Assembly (NCBI GenBank): GCA_963840245.1
Contig: CAWIYI010000045.1
Location: 1 to 49,674, forward strand
Direction of reading: 5' to 3'
From: Bog-473 sp963840245
Lineage (GTDB): Bacteria > Actinomycetota > Acidimicrobiia > Acidimicrobiales > RAAP-2
DNA: 49,674 nucleotides
Part shown: positions 1 through 7,918 of the stretch, piece by piece
How positions within the stretch are numbered: the first letter of the stretch is position 1
How the letters are laid out: the number at the start of each line of letters is the position of its first letter
Position numbers and translations under genes: made by a program
The notes under the pieces: generated by a model
What the model was told of the DNA's origin: nothing
Databases searched by the model: none
What the model saw: the letters and a program-made list of their open reading frames with translations, nothing else

Positions 1-218
1 CGGTCGACTAACTCGACGAAAAGGGCGAGCGTCCGGGCTTGGCCCGGTGCACCCGGGTCGTCGCCAAGAAGCAGCTGCAGGCGGGGCGCAGCCTTCTTGA
101 TCCGGCCGCGCTCCCGATCGAAACGTGGCCTCTCGAGGACGTCGTCGTCACCGCCGTTTGTACCCGTGAACGCGTCGCGACCCGGCGCCCCCGTGCGCTG
201 GCCATCCGGGCCGTGCTC
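1..218 (-). CDS. Unidentified partial reading frame at left edge
   Basis: A minus-strand frame is open from a TAG at 219-221 to the left edge (about 72 codons). It has the strong G/C third-position bias of real genes here and reads like protein, with charged and Leu-rich stretches such as RIKKAAPRLQLLLGDD and ARTLALFVELVD. No ATG, GTG or TTG lies in frame near its upstream end. An ATG in another frame at about 204, behind a GGAG, could join it if one base were gained or lost. I do not recognise a family. It may be a frameshifted or 5'-decayed gene continuing outside the window, divergent from the regulator at 320. Confidence 0.3.
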
Positions 219-257
219 CTATGTCCAACGAGGAGGCCGAAATCCCAGGCTGGCAGT

Positions 258-307
258 ACACATATCACTGAGATAACACCGATTTGCGTTATCTCAGTTA
301 TATGTGT
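258..307. promoter_or_regulatory. 50-bp inverted repeat, likely operator of the GbsR/MarR-like regulator
   Basis: The left arm is 258-277 and the right arm 288-307. They are reverse complements at 19 of 20 positions, around a 10-nt centre at 278-287. The core is CTGAGATAAC/GTTATCTCAG with flanking ACACATAT/TATATGTGT. It is much more A/T-rich than its surroundings and ends 12 nt before the ATG at 320, so it probably overlaps the promoter. The best reading is a binding site for the autoregulated product of the next gene. Confidence 0.7.
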
Positions 308-319
308 ATTATGTGTCAA

Positions 320-832
320 ATGCCGACTGATGCGCAGATCACGTTTGCCGACCACATGGGGCGGTTCTATGCCACCCGCTATGCCTTCCCGCCCATGGTG
401 GGACGCCTTCTCGGCTACTTGGCCGTCTGTGACCCCCCCGAGCCGACCATCGCGGAGCTCGCGGATGGTCTGCTCGCCAGCCGCAGCGCCATCACGAGTG
501 CGGTGAAGACGCTGGAGACGATGCACGTGATCCGGCGGATTCGATCGGCCGGTGAGCGGATGGACCGCGTCGGCATCGACTTGACCTCACCCCAGGCGAT
601 GGGGCTGGACATCACCGAGTACGAGGAATTGGGCCAGCTCGCCCGGGAGGGCCTCGAGGTCGTCTCGGGCGCCACAGAGGAACGACGGGCGGTCCTCCTC
701 GAGATGTCCGCCTTTGCGGACTTCCTCGTGGAGCAGATGTCGAGGTTCGGTCAGGAGTGGCAAGAGCGCCGGGCCGCGCTCGTCGCCGCAGGGGAGCTCC
801 CCGCCGAGTCGCCGACCGGAGGACCACAATGA
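320..832 (+). CDS. GbsR/MarR-like winged-helix transcriptional regulator
   Basis: Predicted cytoplasmic DNA-binding regulator of about 170 residues. The N-terminal half fits the GbsR group: an F-x5-G-x4-Y opening, a proline-containing PPMVGRLLGYLAV helix, then a winged helix-turn-helix (TIAELADGLLASRSAITSAVKTLETM). The C-terminal half is helical and probably dimerises. ATG 320 was chosen because it is the first good start after the inverted repeat. ATG 311 and 302 and TTG 284 are in frame but fall against or inside the repeat. Its stop overlaps the next start (ATGA, 829-832), so it is translationally coupled to the ABC exporter and probably represses this operon until a drug or solute binds. 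The inducer is unknown. Confidence 0.85.
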   Translation: MPTDAQITFADHMGRFYATRYAFPPMVGRLLGYLAVCDPPEPTIAELADGLLASRSAITSAVKTLETMHVIRRIRSAGERMDRVGIDLTSPQAMGLDITEYEELGQLAREGLEVVSGATEERRAVLLEMSAFADFLVEQMSRFGQEWQERRAALVAAGELPAESPTGGPQ

Positions 833-1785
833 ACGTGACCCGCCGACCAGCCATCCTGGCCGCCGGCGTGCGCAAGGTCTTCGACGAGACGACCGTGCTG
901 AATGGGGTCGACCTGACGGTGGCCGAGGGGACCATCTTCGCCCTGCTCGGTCCGAACGGCGCGGGCAAGACGACGATGATCCGGATCCTCTCCACCTTGA
1001 TCGCACCCGACGCCGGCCAGGTGTTCGTGGCGGGCCACGACGTCCTGCGCAATCCGGAAGCCGTGCGCGGCGCGATCGGAGTCACCGGACAGTTCTCCGC
1101 GCTGGACGAGTTGTGCACGGGCTTGGAGAACATGCGGCTGATGGCTGACCTCAACCATCTCGGCCGCAGCACCGGGCGGGCACGAGTCAGCGAACTGCTC
1201 GAACGCTTCGGGCTCGCCGACGCGGCGAACAAGCCGGTGACGGCCTACTCCGGCGGGATGCGCCGCCGGCTCGATCTGGCCATGACCCTCGTGGGTGACC
1301 CCAGGGTGATCTTTCTCGACGAGCCCACGACCGGCCTCGACCCGGGCAGTCGGCGGATGATGTGGGACAGTATCCGCCAACTCGTGGCCGGCGGCGTCAC
1401 CATCTTGCTGACGACGCAATATCTCGACGAGGCCGATGAGCTGGCCGACCAGATCGCGGTACTTGACCGTGGCCGGATCGTCGCCGAAGGCACCTCGGAC
1501 GAACTCAAGCGGCGCGTTCCGGGCGGTCACGTCAGGTTGCAGTTGTCGAGCCTCTACTCCCTCCACAGTGCGGTCGCGCTCATCGACGGCGCGTCGTACG
1601 ACGAGGAGAAGCTCCAGATCGAAGTGCCCACGGATGGCACCGTGGCCGCATTGCGCCACCTGCTCGGGGTGCTCGACGATGCTGACATCGAGGTCGAGCA
1701 GCTGTCCATCCATACCCCCGACCTCGATGACGTGTTCTTCGCCGTCACCGGCCATCAGACCGAGGAGGTCCTCGCCCTGTCATGA
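829..1785 (+). CDS. ABC-2 exporter ATP-binding protein (DrrA-like)
   Basis: Cytoplasmic ATPase subunit of a drug or lipid exporter, 318 residues, the usual length for the DrrA/CcmA group. Visible motifs in order are Walker A GPNGAGKTT, signature SGGMRRRLDLA, Walker B VIFLDEPTTGLDP and a switch region with TTQYLDEADELAD. The C-terminal 80 residues match the DrrA-type tail (ending with the DLDDVFFAVTG element). The start is the ATG overlapping the regulator's stop; the longer in-frame extension is shadow sequence. Its TGA overlaps the permease ATG at 1782. The regulator-ATPase-permease arrangement suggests inducible efflux; the substrate cannot be read from sequence. Confidence 0.93.
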   Translation: MNVTRRPAILAAGVRKVFDETTVLNGVDLTVAEGTIFALLGPNGAGKTTMIRILSTLIAPDAGQVFVAGHDVLRNPEAVRGAIGVTGQFSALDELCTGLENMRLMADLNHLGRSTGRARVSELLERFGLADAANKPVTAYSGGMRRRLDLAMTLVGDPRVIFLDEPTTGLDPGSRRMMWDSIRQLVAGGVTILLTTQYLDEADELADQIAVLDRGRIVAEGTSDELKRRVPGGHVRLQLSSLYSLHSAVALIDGASYDEEKLQIEVPTDGTVAALRHLLGVLDDADIEVEQLSIHTPDLDDVFFAVTGHQTEEVLALS

Positions 1786-2588
1786 CAACGACGATTGCCT
1801 ACACCGTGCTCGATTCGGCCACGATGACGCGCCGCAACGTCCGACGTCTGCTGCGCTACCCGTCGATGACCCTCCTGCTCGTCGGCATGCCGATCGTCTT
1901 CCTCTTGTTGTTCGTGTACGTGTTCGGAGGCCAGCTCAGCCATGGCCTCGGAAGCACGCTGGCCGGCGGACATCTGGGGCGCGAGGGTTATCTGAACTAC
2001 GTCGCGCCCGGCGTCCTGCTCCTGACCGTGGCGGCGGCCGTCCAGGGCACGGCGATCGTGGTCGCCATGGACATGACCGGCGGCATCATCGACCGGTTCC
2101 GCACCATGGCCATCGCTCGCTCGTCCGTGCTCACCGGTCATGTACTGGCCGCGCTGATCCAGACACTCGCGGGCCTGGCCATCGTGATCGGCTTCGCCGT
2201 TGCGCTGGGGTTCCGCCCGACCGCCGGTGTGGTCTCCTGGTTGGGGGCAGTCGGCCTGCTCGCGCTCTTCGCCTTCGCGCTCGTGTGGCTCGCCACCGCT
2301 CTTGGTCTGGCGGCCAAGAGCGTCGAGACGGCAAGCAACACCCCGATGTTCCTGACGCTCTTGGTGTTCCTCGGCAGCGGGTTCGTGCCCGCCAGCACCA
2401 TGCCGGCGGGGTTGGAGCAGTTCGCCCGCTACCAGCCCTTCACGGCGGTGACCGAGACGCTACGAGGCCTCCTCAGCGGCACTGCGATCGGCACCAACGC
2501 CGTCGTGGCCATCGCCTGGAGTGTGGGCATCGCCTTCGTGTCCTACGTGTGGGCACTCCACCTCTACCACCACCGGCGCTCGTCGTAG
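1782..2588 (+). CDS. ABC-2 type permease (DrrB-like)
   Basis: Membrane subunit of 268 residues paired with the preceding ATPase. It has about six hydrophobic segments: one near residues 27-47, one near 72-95, a cluster from about 112 to 185, and a last one near 240-260. The region around DMTGGIIDRFRTMAIARSSVLTGH is the cytoplasmic ABC-2 signature that contacts the ATPase. Start and stop overlaps with its neighbours show a three-gene operon. It is followed by a convergent gene 17 nt away with no clear terminator between them. Confidence 0.92.
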   Translation: MTTTIAYTVLDSATMTRRNVRRLLRYPSMTLLLVGMPIVFLLLFVYVFGGQLSHGLGSTLAGGHLGREGYLNYVAPGVLLLTVAAAVQGTAIVVAMDMTGGIIDRFRTMAIARSSVLTGHVLAALIQTLAGLAIVIGFAVALGFRPTAGVVSWLGAVGLLALFAFALVWLATALGLAAKSVETASNTPMFLTLLVFLGSGFVPASTMPAGLEQFARYQPFTAVTETLRGLLSGTAIGTNAVVAIAWSVGIAFVSYVWALHLYHHRRSS

Positions 2589-2605
2589 CGATCTTTTCCG
2601 GATCC

Positions 2606-3079
2606 TTATTGCGCCGGTGACGCCGGCGCCTCGACCTCGTCCCGGATGGCTTCGAGCGTGGTCCGCATGCCCTTGCGATTGACCTTGCCGCGGGACCACC
2701 CCCACAGTGTCCAGTAGAGCCGGAGGCCGAACGTGGGGCGAAGCGTGAAGGACTCGGTGACATCGCAGCCGCCATCCGCCGGCGCGATCTCATAGCGCCA
2801 CACATTGAGAGGTTGCTTGCCCGGCGCCCCCACCCCGAAGGCGAAGGTCTTCGCCGGCTCACACTCCGTGACGGCACAGGCGGTCCAGTAGACGGGCCCG
2901 ATCCCGTTGCGCTTCACGTGGCCCCGGAACCTGGCGCCTACCGCGGGCCCGGTGGCGCCCTCGATCCACTCCGCCTCGAAGGTCTCTGGGCTGTAGCTCC
3001 CGATGCGGGTCACGTCGCTCACCAGGTCCCACACCCGCTCCGGCGGCGCAGCCATGTGGATCGTCACCGCGTCGTGCAC
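2606..3079 (-). CDS. SRPBCC (START/Bet v1-like) family protein
   Basis: Small cytoplasmic protein of 157 residues. The N-terminus (VTIHMAAPPERVWDLVSDVTRIGSYSPE) is typical of polyketide-cyclase/SRPBCC proteins, which fold into a ligand cavity. A WRYEI strand and a C-terminal helix follow. The start is GTG behind a strong GAGGTGAG. It lies 9 nt downstream of the DUF1015 stop on the same strand, so the two are probably cotranscribed. The ligand is unknown. Confidence 0.82.
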   Translation of the reverse strand: MHDAVTIHMAAPPERVWDLVSDVTRIGSYSPETFEAEWIEGATGPAVGARFRGHVKRNGIGPVYWTACAVTECEPAKTFAFGVGAPGKQPLNVWRYEIAPADGGCDVTESFTLRPTFGLRLYWTLWGWSRGKVNRKGMRTTLEAIRDEVEAPASPAQ

Positions 3080-3088
3080 GTGCTCACC

Positions 3089-4294
3089 TCAGGGGAGATC
3101 GAGGGACCGGAACACCATGCCGGTCCGGGGCTTCGGGCTGAAGAAGGTCGTCTTGGGGGGCATGCGCCGGCGCTCGTTGGCCCACTGGTCGATCTGCTTG
3201 ACCGTCACCGGCCGGAGCAGGAAGGCCGCCTGGCCCTGGCCCTGCTGCAACGCTTCCAACGCCTCGGCGAGGTTGTGGCGGTGCATGACCTCGTGGGGGG
3301 GCAGCTCGGCGAGGACGGAGGCGATGACGTTCGAATCGAGGTCGTTTCCCTCCTGTTCCTGGACCTCGGCGTGCGTCAGGAGGAGGTAGGCCTGGCCGCC
3401 GGTCACGAGGGCGAGGGAGCTGGAGTCCGCCAGGGCGCCGAGTGTCCGGTCGTCCGCCGGGCCGGCGCGGACGACGTCGAACCACTGGCCCAGCGCGGCG
3501 ACGAGGTCGAAGTCCCCGGGCAGCCCGCTGATCGTCCGGTGGATGGCGCCGACGGTCAGCTGGTCCTCGGACAGCTCCACCACCAGTGCCATCACCAGGT
3601 CGTACGGCCCGGGGAGGCCACCATTGGCCTGCCGGCACTCCGCCTGGTACGCCCGCGCCGTCTCATAGCGGTGATGCCCGTCGGCGAGGACCACCGGGGC
3701 GGTCGCCACCGCGGCACCGACCGCCGCCACGGTGTCGGCGTCGCTCAGCACCCAGAGCTGGTGCCGGACCCCGTCGTCGTCGTAGACATCGGCCACCGGG
3801 TCGTCGTCCGTCGGGTCGAACGTCGCCGTGACCCCAGCCGCCATGGAGAGGCCCCAGATGGGGGACAGGTTGGCCCGCGTGGCGCGCAGCAGGTCCAGGC
3901 GGTCGCTCTTGGGCTTGGGGAGGGTCTGTTCGTGCGGGAGGATGTCGCTCTCGTCCCCGGGCTCGGCCAGGCCCAACGCGCCGATGACGCCTGTCGTGGC
4001 GCGCCCCGATGGGTCGGTCATCCGGTAGGGGTAGAGGCTGGGTTCCGGATCGGCGACGATGATCCCCTCGGCCTGCCAGGTGGTGAACAGGTCGGTTGCC
4101 ACGGCGTAGCGGTCGCGCCCGCCGGAGAGGTCTGCCTCGGGCAGCTCGACGAGGACGGCGTTGGCCCGGTGCCGCGAGGCCAGGTGCGCCCGCTCGGTGG
4201 CCGAGATCACGTCGTAAGGGGGGGCGATGACCTGGGCGACCGGTGCAACCTCGGGGCGGTAGCGCAGGCCCTGGAACGGTTCGAAACGCGGCAC
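3089..4294 (-). CDS. DUF1015 family protein
   Basis: Conserved cytoplasmic protein of 401 residues, close to the family's usual length. Family hallmarks are the opening PRFEPFQGLRY with VIAPPYDVIS, the ADGHHRYETA motif near the middle, and a C-terminal region rich in conserved acidic and aromatic residues. GTG 4294 was chosen because it gives the family's normal N-terminus; a start at 4312 would add six residues. A CAGAGT hexamer lies just upstream on this strand, in the leaderless position seen elsewhere. The biochemical role of DUF1015 is not established. It is divergent from the phosphatidyltransferase gene and upstream of the SRPBCC gene. Confidence 0.9.
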   Translation of the reverse strand: MPRFEPFQGLRYRPEVAPVAQVIAPPYDVISATERAHLASRHRANAVLVELPEADLSGGRDRYAVATDLFTTWQAEGIIVADPEPSLYPYRMTDPSGRATTGVIGALGLAEPGDESDILPHEQTLPKPKSDRLDLLRATRANLSPIWGLSMAAGVTATFDPTDDDPVADVYDDDGVRHQLWVLSDADTVAAVGAAVATAPVVLADGHHRYETARAYQAECRQANGGLPGPYDLVMALVVELSEDQLTVGAIHRTISGLPGDFDLVAALGQWFDVVRAGPADDRTLGALADSSSLALVTGGQAYLLLTHAEVQEQEGNDLDSNVIASVLAELPPHEVMHRHNLAEALEALQQGQGQAAFLLRPVTVKQIDQWANERRRMPPKTTFFSPKPRTGMVFRSLDLP

Positions 4295-4341
4295 CGCGCC
4301 ACTCTGGCACACGGCAGACGGGGTCGTTGCGGGGCACTCCC

Positions 4342-4347
4342 TAGACT
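4342..4347 (+). promoter_or_regulatory. Putative -10 box for a leaderless mRNA
   Basis: TAGACT followed by 6 nt and the GTG at 4354. With normal -10 to start-site spacing, transcription would begin at the start codon. No convincing -35 is visible. Confidence 0.5.
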
Positions 4348-4353
4348 CGGTTC

Positions 4354-4947
4354 GTGGATGACGACGGCTTGGACAGGATCCTCACCGCTCCCAACGTCAT
4401 CACCATGTTGCGGCTTCTCTGCATCCCGCTCTTCTTGTGGTTGCTCTTCGGGGCGCATCGGCAGACCGCCGCCGCGGTCCTCCTCGCCGTGCTCGGCGCG
4501 ACCGACTGGGTCGACGGCCATGTGGCGCGGCGCTACGGTCAGGTGTCGACGTTCGGCAAGGTGCTCGACCCGACGGCTGATCGGCTACTCGTCGGCACGG
4601 CGGTGATCTCCATCATGATCTATGGCGCGGTGCCACTCTGGTTCGGCTTGGCCACCATCGCCCGGGAGGTCCTCGTATCGGGCATGGTGATCCTGCTGGC
4701 CGCCATGGGCGCCGCGCGCATCGATGTGTTGTGGGTGGGCAAGGCGGGGACATTCGGCTTGATGTTCGCCTACCCGACATTTCTCCTCGGCTACGGGACC
4801 GCCGGCTGGCAGGAACCGATCCGGGTGATCGGCTGGGTCACTGGCCTCATCGGGCTCGCGCTGGCGTGGTGGGCCGCGGGGAGTTACATCGCACCGGCTC
4901 GTCGGGCGCTGCGCGAGGGCCGGGCGGCCCGCAGGAGCACAGTATGA
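4354..4947 (+). CDS. CDP-alcohol phosphatidyltransferase
   Basis: Integral membrane enzyme of 197 residues that transfers a phosphatidyl group from CDP-diacylglycerol to an alcohol, most likely in phosphatidylglycerol-phosphate or related phospholipid synthesis. The full catalytic signature D-x2-D-G-x2-A-R-x8-G-x3-D-x3-D is present with D51, D54, G55, A58, R59, G68, D72 and D76. Several hydrophobic helices surround it. It could be PgsA or another paralogue, so no symbol is given. GTG 4354 lies right after a TAGACT -10 box. The stop overlaps the next ATG (4944-4947), indicating coupling to the nucleotidyltransferase fusion. Confidence 0.9.
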   Translation: MDDDGLDRILTAPNVITMLRLLCIPLFLWLLFGAHRQTAAAVLLAVLGATDWVDGHVARRYGQVSTFGKVLDPTADRLLVGTAVISIMIYGAVPLWFGLATIAREVLVSGMVILLAAMGAARIDVLWVGKAGTFGLMFAYPTFLLGYGTAGWQEPIRVIGWVTGLIGLALAWWAAGSYIAPARRALREGRAARRSTV

Positions 4948-7436
4948 AGGCGGTGATCATGGCCGGCGGTGAGGGCACCCGGTTGCGGCCGCAGACCTCG
5001 AACCTACCGAAGCCGATGCTGCCGCTCGTGGGGCGACCGATGATGGAGCACATCGTGTCGCTGCTGCGGCGCCATGGGATCACCGACATCGTCGTCACTG
5101 TCGCCTTCCTGCCCAACGCGATTCGCAGCTACTTCGGTGACGGGAGCGAGCTCGGAGTATCGATGGTCTATGCCACCGAGGAGTCGCCGCTGGGCACGGC
5201 GGGATCGGTGCGCAACGCGCGCGAGCAACTCACCGAACGCTTCCTCGTGATCTCGGGGGACGTCCTCACGGACATCGACCTCAGTGCGGTGATCGCCTTC
5301 CACGAAAAGAAGCAGTCGCTGGCCACGATCGCACTGTGCGCGGTGGAGAACCCCCTCGAGTTTGGCATCGTGATCACGCGGGAGGACGGGTCGATCGAGC
5401 GCTTCCTCGAGAAGCCGGGCTGGGGTCAGGTGTTCAGCGACACCATCAACACGGGCATCTACGTGCTCGAGCCCGAGATCTTCGATCGCATCCCCGCGGG
5501 CCGGTCGGTCGATTTCTCTAGTGAGGTGTTCCCGGCCGTGCTCGAGGCCGGCCAACCCCTCTACGGCTACGTGGCCGACGGCTATTGGGAGGACGTGGGC
5601 ACGACCGCGGCGTATCTCAAGGCGCATGAGGACATCCTCGACGGAAAGGTCGAGGTCGACGTGGCGGGCTTCGAGCTCCGCCCGGGCATCTGGGTCGGCA
5701 AGGGATCGTCCATCGACCCCTCGGTCCGCATCGACTCGCCGGCGTTCGTCGGCGAGAACTGCACCATCGACGCTGACGTCGTGCTCGGCGCCTACTCGAC
5801 AGTGGGCGCCAACACCCAGGTTGCGACACGGGCCGAGCTCCAGCGGTCGGTCATCGGCGAGAACTCCTATCTGGGGCCGGCCACCCGGGTCGAGGGCGCG
5901 GTGCTGGGGCGGTCGTGCGACCTGCGGACCGGGGCCCGCATCGAGCCCGGGGCGGTCGTCGGCGAAGGCTGTCTGGTCGGCGCCCACGCCGAGGTGCGCA
6001 GCGACGTCAAGGTCTACCCCTACAAGGTTGTCGAGGCGGCGGCCCAGGTCAACGCGTCCATCGTGTGGGAGTCGGGCGGGTCACGCACCCTGTTCGGCCC
6101 CGAGGGCGTCCAGGGCATCGCGAACGTCGACATCAGTCCCGAGCTGGCGGTGCGCCTGGCCAAGGCCTGGGCCTCGGGCTTCGAGAAGGGCTCGTCGATC
6201 ACCGCCTCGCGCGACACGAGCCGGATCGCTCGTGTGCTCAAGCGCGCGCTCATGGTCGGCTGCAATTCGGTCGGGGTGAACGTCAACGACCTCGAGTTGG
6301 CCACCGTGCCGGTGACCCGCCACCACGTCCGTATGCGGGGCCACCGTGCGGGCCTCACCGTCCGACTCAGTCCCGACGACCCGCAGTCGGTGGTGATCCG
6401 CTTCTTCGACGAGCGCGGCATCGACCTCTCCGAGGGAGACCAGCGCCGGGTCGAGCGCATGTACCACCGCGAGGAGTTCCGCCGGGTCACCGCGGGGGAG
6501 ATCGGGGACATCGACTTCTCGCCCCGCACGATCGAGCTGTACACGGCTGACATCGTCGAGGCGTTCGGGCTGCGCCGGGGCCCCGGGCGCCAAGTGAAGC
6601 TGGTCCTCGATCTGTCGTACGGCGCCGCCAACTTCGTCATGCCCAATTTGCTGGCGAAGGTCGGAGCCGATGTGCTCAGCATCAACCCCTACGCGCAGAC
6701 GCCGGGCATGATCTCGGTCGACCGTGCCGTCAGCGAGGCCAGGGTGGCGGACGCCGTCCGCGGGTCGGGTGCAGACCTTGGCGCGGTGATCGATGCCGGA
6801 GGCGAGCAGCTGACCCTGATCGACGGCAGGGGACACGTGCTGTCCGACGACGAGGCGATCATGGCCTTCCTCGAGCTGTCGACGAAGGCCGGGGCCATCG
6901 GTCGGGTCGCGCTCCCGGTGACCGCGAGCGATCGCACCGTGCGCCGCTGCCGCGAACTGGGGGTGGAGCTGATTCTGACGCCGTTGTCGCCGTCTGGGTT
7001 GCTCGAGGCCGCAGCGTCAGGTGGCGTGTCCTTCGCCTCCGACCAGCGGGGCGGGTACGTCTTCCCGGCGTTCCTGCCCGCTTTCGACGCCGCCGCAGCC
7101 CTGGCCCGCCTGGTCTCGCTCCTGGAGGACAGCCCGACCCCTCTGGCCGAGATCGTCGACGCCACCCCGCCCATGCCCATCCTGCAGGGCGAGGTGCCGA
7201 CTCCCATGGAGCAGAAGGGTCTGATCATGCGGACGCTCATGGAGCAGCTGACCGACGAGGGGGCTGAGCTGGTCCTGGTGGACGGCATCAAGGTGGTCTC
7301 CGACCAGGGATGGGCCCTGATGGTGCCCGATCCCGCCGACCCGGTCACGCACGTCTGGGCCGAGGGATCGGATCTGGAGTCGTCCGAGGCCTTGGTGGCG
7401 ACCTACACGGAGCGGATCGCCGCGATGCTGCCCTGA
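4944..7436 (+). CDS. Mannose-1-phosphate guanylyltransferase/phosphomannomutase-like fusion
   Basis: A protein of 830 residues in three parts. Residues 1-235 are a sugar-nucleotide transferase with the GGEGTRLRP and PKPM signatures and VISGDVLTD metal site. Residues 250-370 are left-handed beta-helix hexapeptide repeats. Residues 420-830 follow the phosphohexomutase fold. The transferase part looks competent to make GDP-mannose or another NDP-sugar for polysaccharide or glycolipid synthesis. The mutase part looks degenerate: the phosphoserine loop (TASHNP) is replaced by RLSPDDP at 474-480, and the DGDGDR metal loop by DAGGEQ at 617-622. The phosphate-binding R-x-S-G-T-E-P loop is also not recognisable. 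Similar fusions occur in actinobacteria and cyanobacteria. ATG 4944 gives the canonical N-terminus. Confidence 0.9.
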   Translation: MKAVIMAGGEGTRLRPQTSNLPKPMLPLVGRPMMEHIVSLLRRHGITDIVVTVAFLPNAIRSYFGDGSELGVSMVYATEESPLGTAGSVRNAREQLTERFLVISGDVLTDIDLSAVIAFHEKKQSLATIALCAVENPLEFGIVITREDGSIERFLEKPGWGQVFSDTINTGIYVLEPEIFDRIPAGRSVDFSSEVFPAVLEAGQPLYGYVADGYWEDVGTTAAYLKAHEDILDGKVEVDVAGFELRPGIWVGKGSSIDPSVRIDSPAFVGENCTIDADVVLGAYSTVGANTQVATRAELQRSVIGENSYLGPATRVEGAVLGRSCDLRTGARIEPGAVVGEGCLVGAHAEVRSDVKVYPYKVVEAAAQVNASIVWESGGSRTLFGPEGVQGIANVDISPELAVRLAKAWASGFEKGSSITASRDTSRIARVLKRALMVGCNSVGVNVNDLELATVPVTRHHVRMRGHRAGLTVRLSPDDPQSVVIRFFDERGIDLSEGDQRRVERMYHREEFRRVTAGEIGDIDFSPRTIELYTADIVEAFGLRRGPGRQVKLVLDLSYGAANFVMPNLLAKVGADVLSINPYAQTPGMISVDRAVSEARVADAVRGSGADLGAVIDAGGEQLTLIDGRGHVLSDDEAIMAFLELSTKAGAIGRVALPVTASDRTVRRCRELGVELILTPLSPSGLLEAAASGGVSFASDQRGGYVFPAFLPAFDAAAALARLVSLLEDSPTPLAEIVDATPPMPILQGEVPTPMEQKGLIMRTLMEQLTDEGAELVLVDGIKVVSDQGWALMVPDPADPVTHVWAEGSDLESSEALVATYTERIAAMLP

Positions 7437-7458
7437 GCCCGGGGGGCCGATGGTCCGG

Positions 7459-7464
7459 TATGGT
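7459..7464 (+). promoter_or_regulatory. Putative -10 box of gcvH
   Basis: TATGGT with 8 nt to the ATG at 7473, so the transcript would have almost no 5' leader. It lies in the 36-bp gap after the preceding stop. Confidence 0.45.
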
Positions 7465-7472
7465 CGCCCCGC

Positions 7473-7853
7473 ATGAACATCCCCGAAGACCTCCGTTATT
7501 CGCCGGAGCACGAGTGGGTGCGCCTCGACGGGACGAAGGTGCGGGTCGGGATCACGGACTACGCCCAGGACGCGCTCGGGGACATCGTGTTCGTCGATCT
7601 GCCCGCCGTCGGGAGTGCGGTCGAGGCCGGGGGACAGCTCGGCGAGGTGGAGTCCACCAAGTCGGTGTCCGAGATCTACGCACCGCTTGCCGGCACCGTC
7701 ACCGCGGTGAACGACGCGCTCACCGCCGGGCCGGAGCGGATCAACCAGGACCCCTACGGTGAGGGGTGGCTCTGCGAACTGGAGCTCGCGCCGCAGGCGG
7801 ACCCGGGCAGTCTCCTCGACGCGGCGGCCTACGGCGACCTGACTGCCGACTGA
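7473..7853 (+). CDS. gcvH: Glycine cleavage system H protein
   Basis: Lipoyl carrier of the glycine cleavage system (126 residues, standard length). It shuttles the aminomethyl group from P protein to T protein. The family N-terminus (RYSPEHEWV) is present, and the lipoylation motif GEVESTKSVSEIY places the lipoyl lysine at K63. The C-terminus carries the conserved NQDPYGEGWL segment. It probably has its own leaderless promoter and is followed by the GarA-like FHA gene. gcvT and gcvP lie 15-16 kb away rather than adjacent. Confidence 0.97.
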   Translation: MNIPEDLRYSPEHEWVRLDGTKVRVGITDYAQDALGDIVFVDLPAVGSAVEAGGQLGEVESTKSVSEIYAPLAGTVTAVNDALTAGPERINQDPYGEGWLCELELAPQADPGSLLDAAAYGDLTAD

Positions 7854-7918
7854 CCTGGCGTTCGGGAGTGAGATGAAGGCTGGAGAAGTCGCTCGTGGGG
7901 TGGGGTACCGTGGACGTC

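Noticed and set aside
2813..4606. Long plus-strand frame (597 codons) opposite the DUF1015 and SRPBCC genes
   Set aside because: It mirrors two well-supported minus-strand genes, shows no family motif, and has an Arg/Gly/His-rich composition typical of antisense frames in high-GC DNA.
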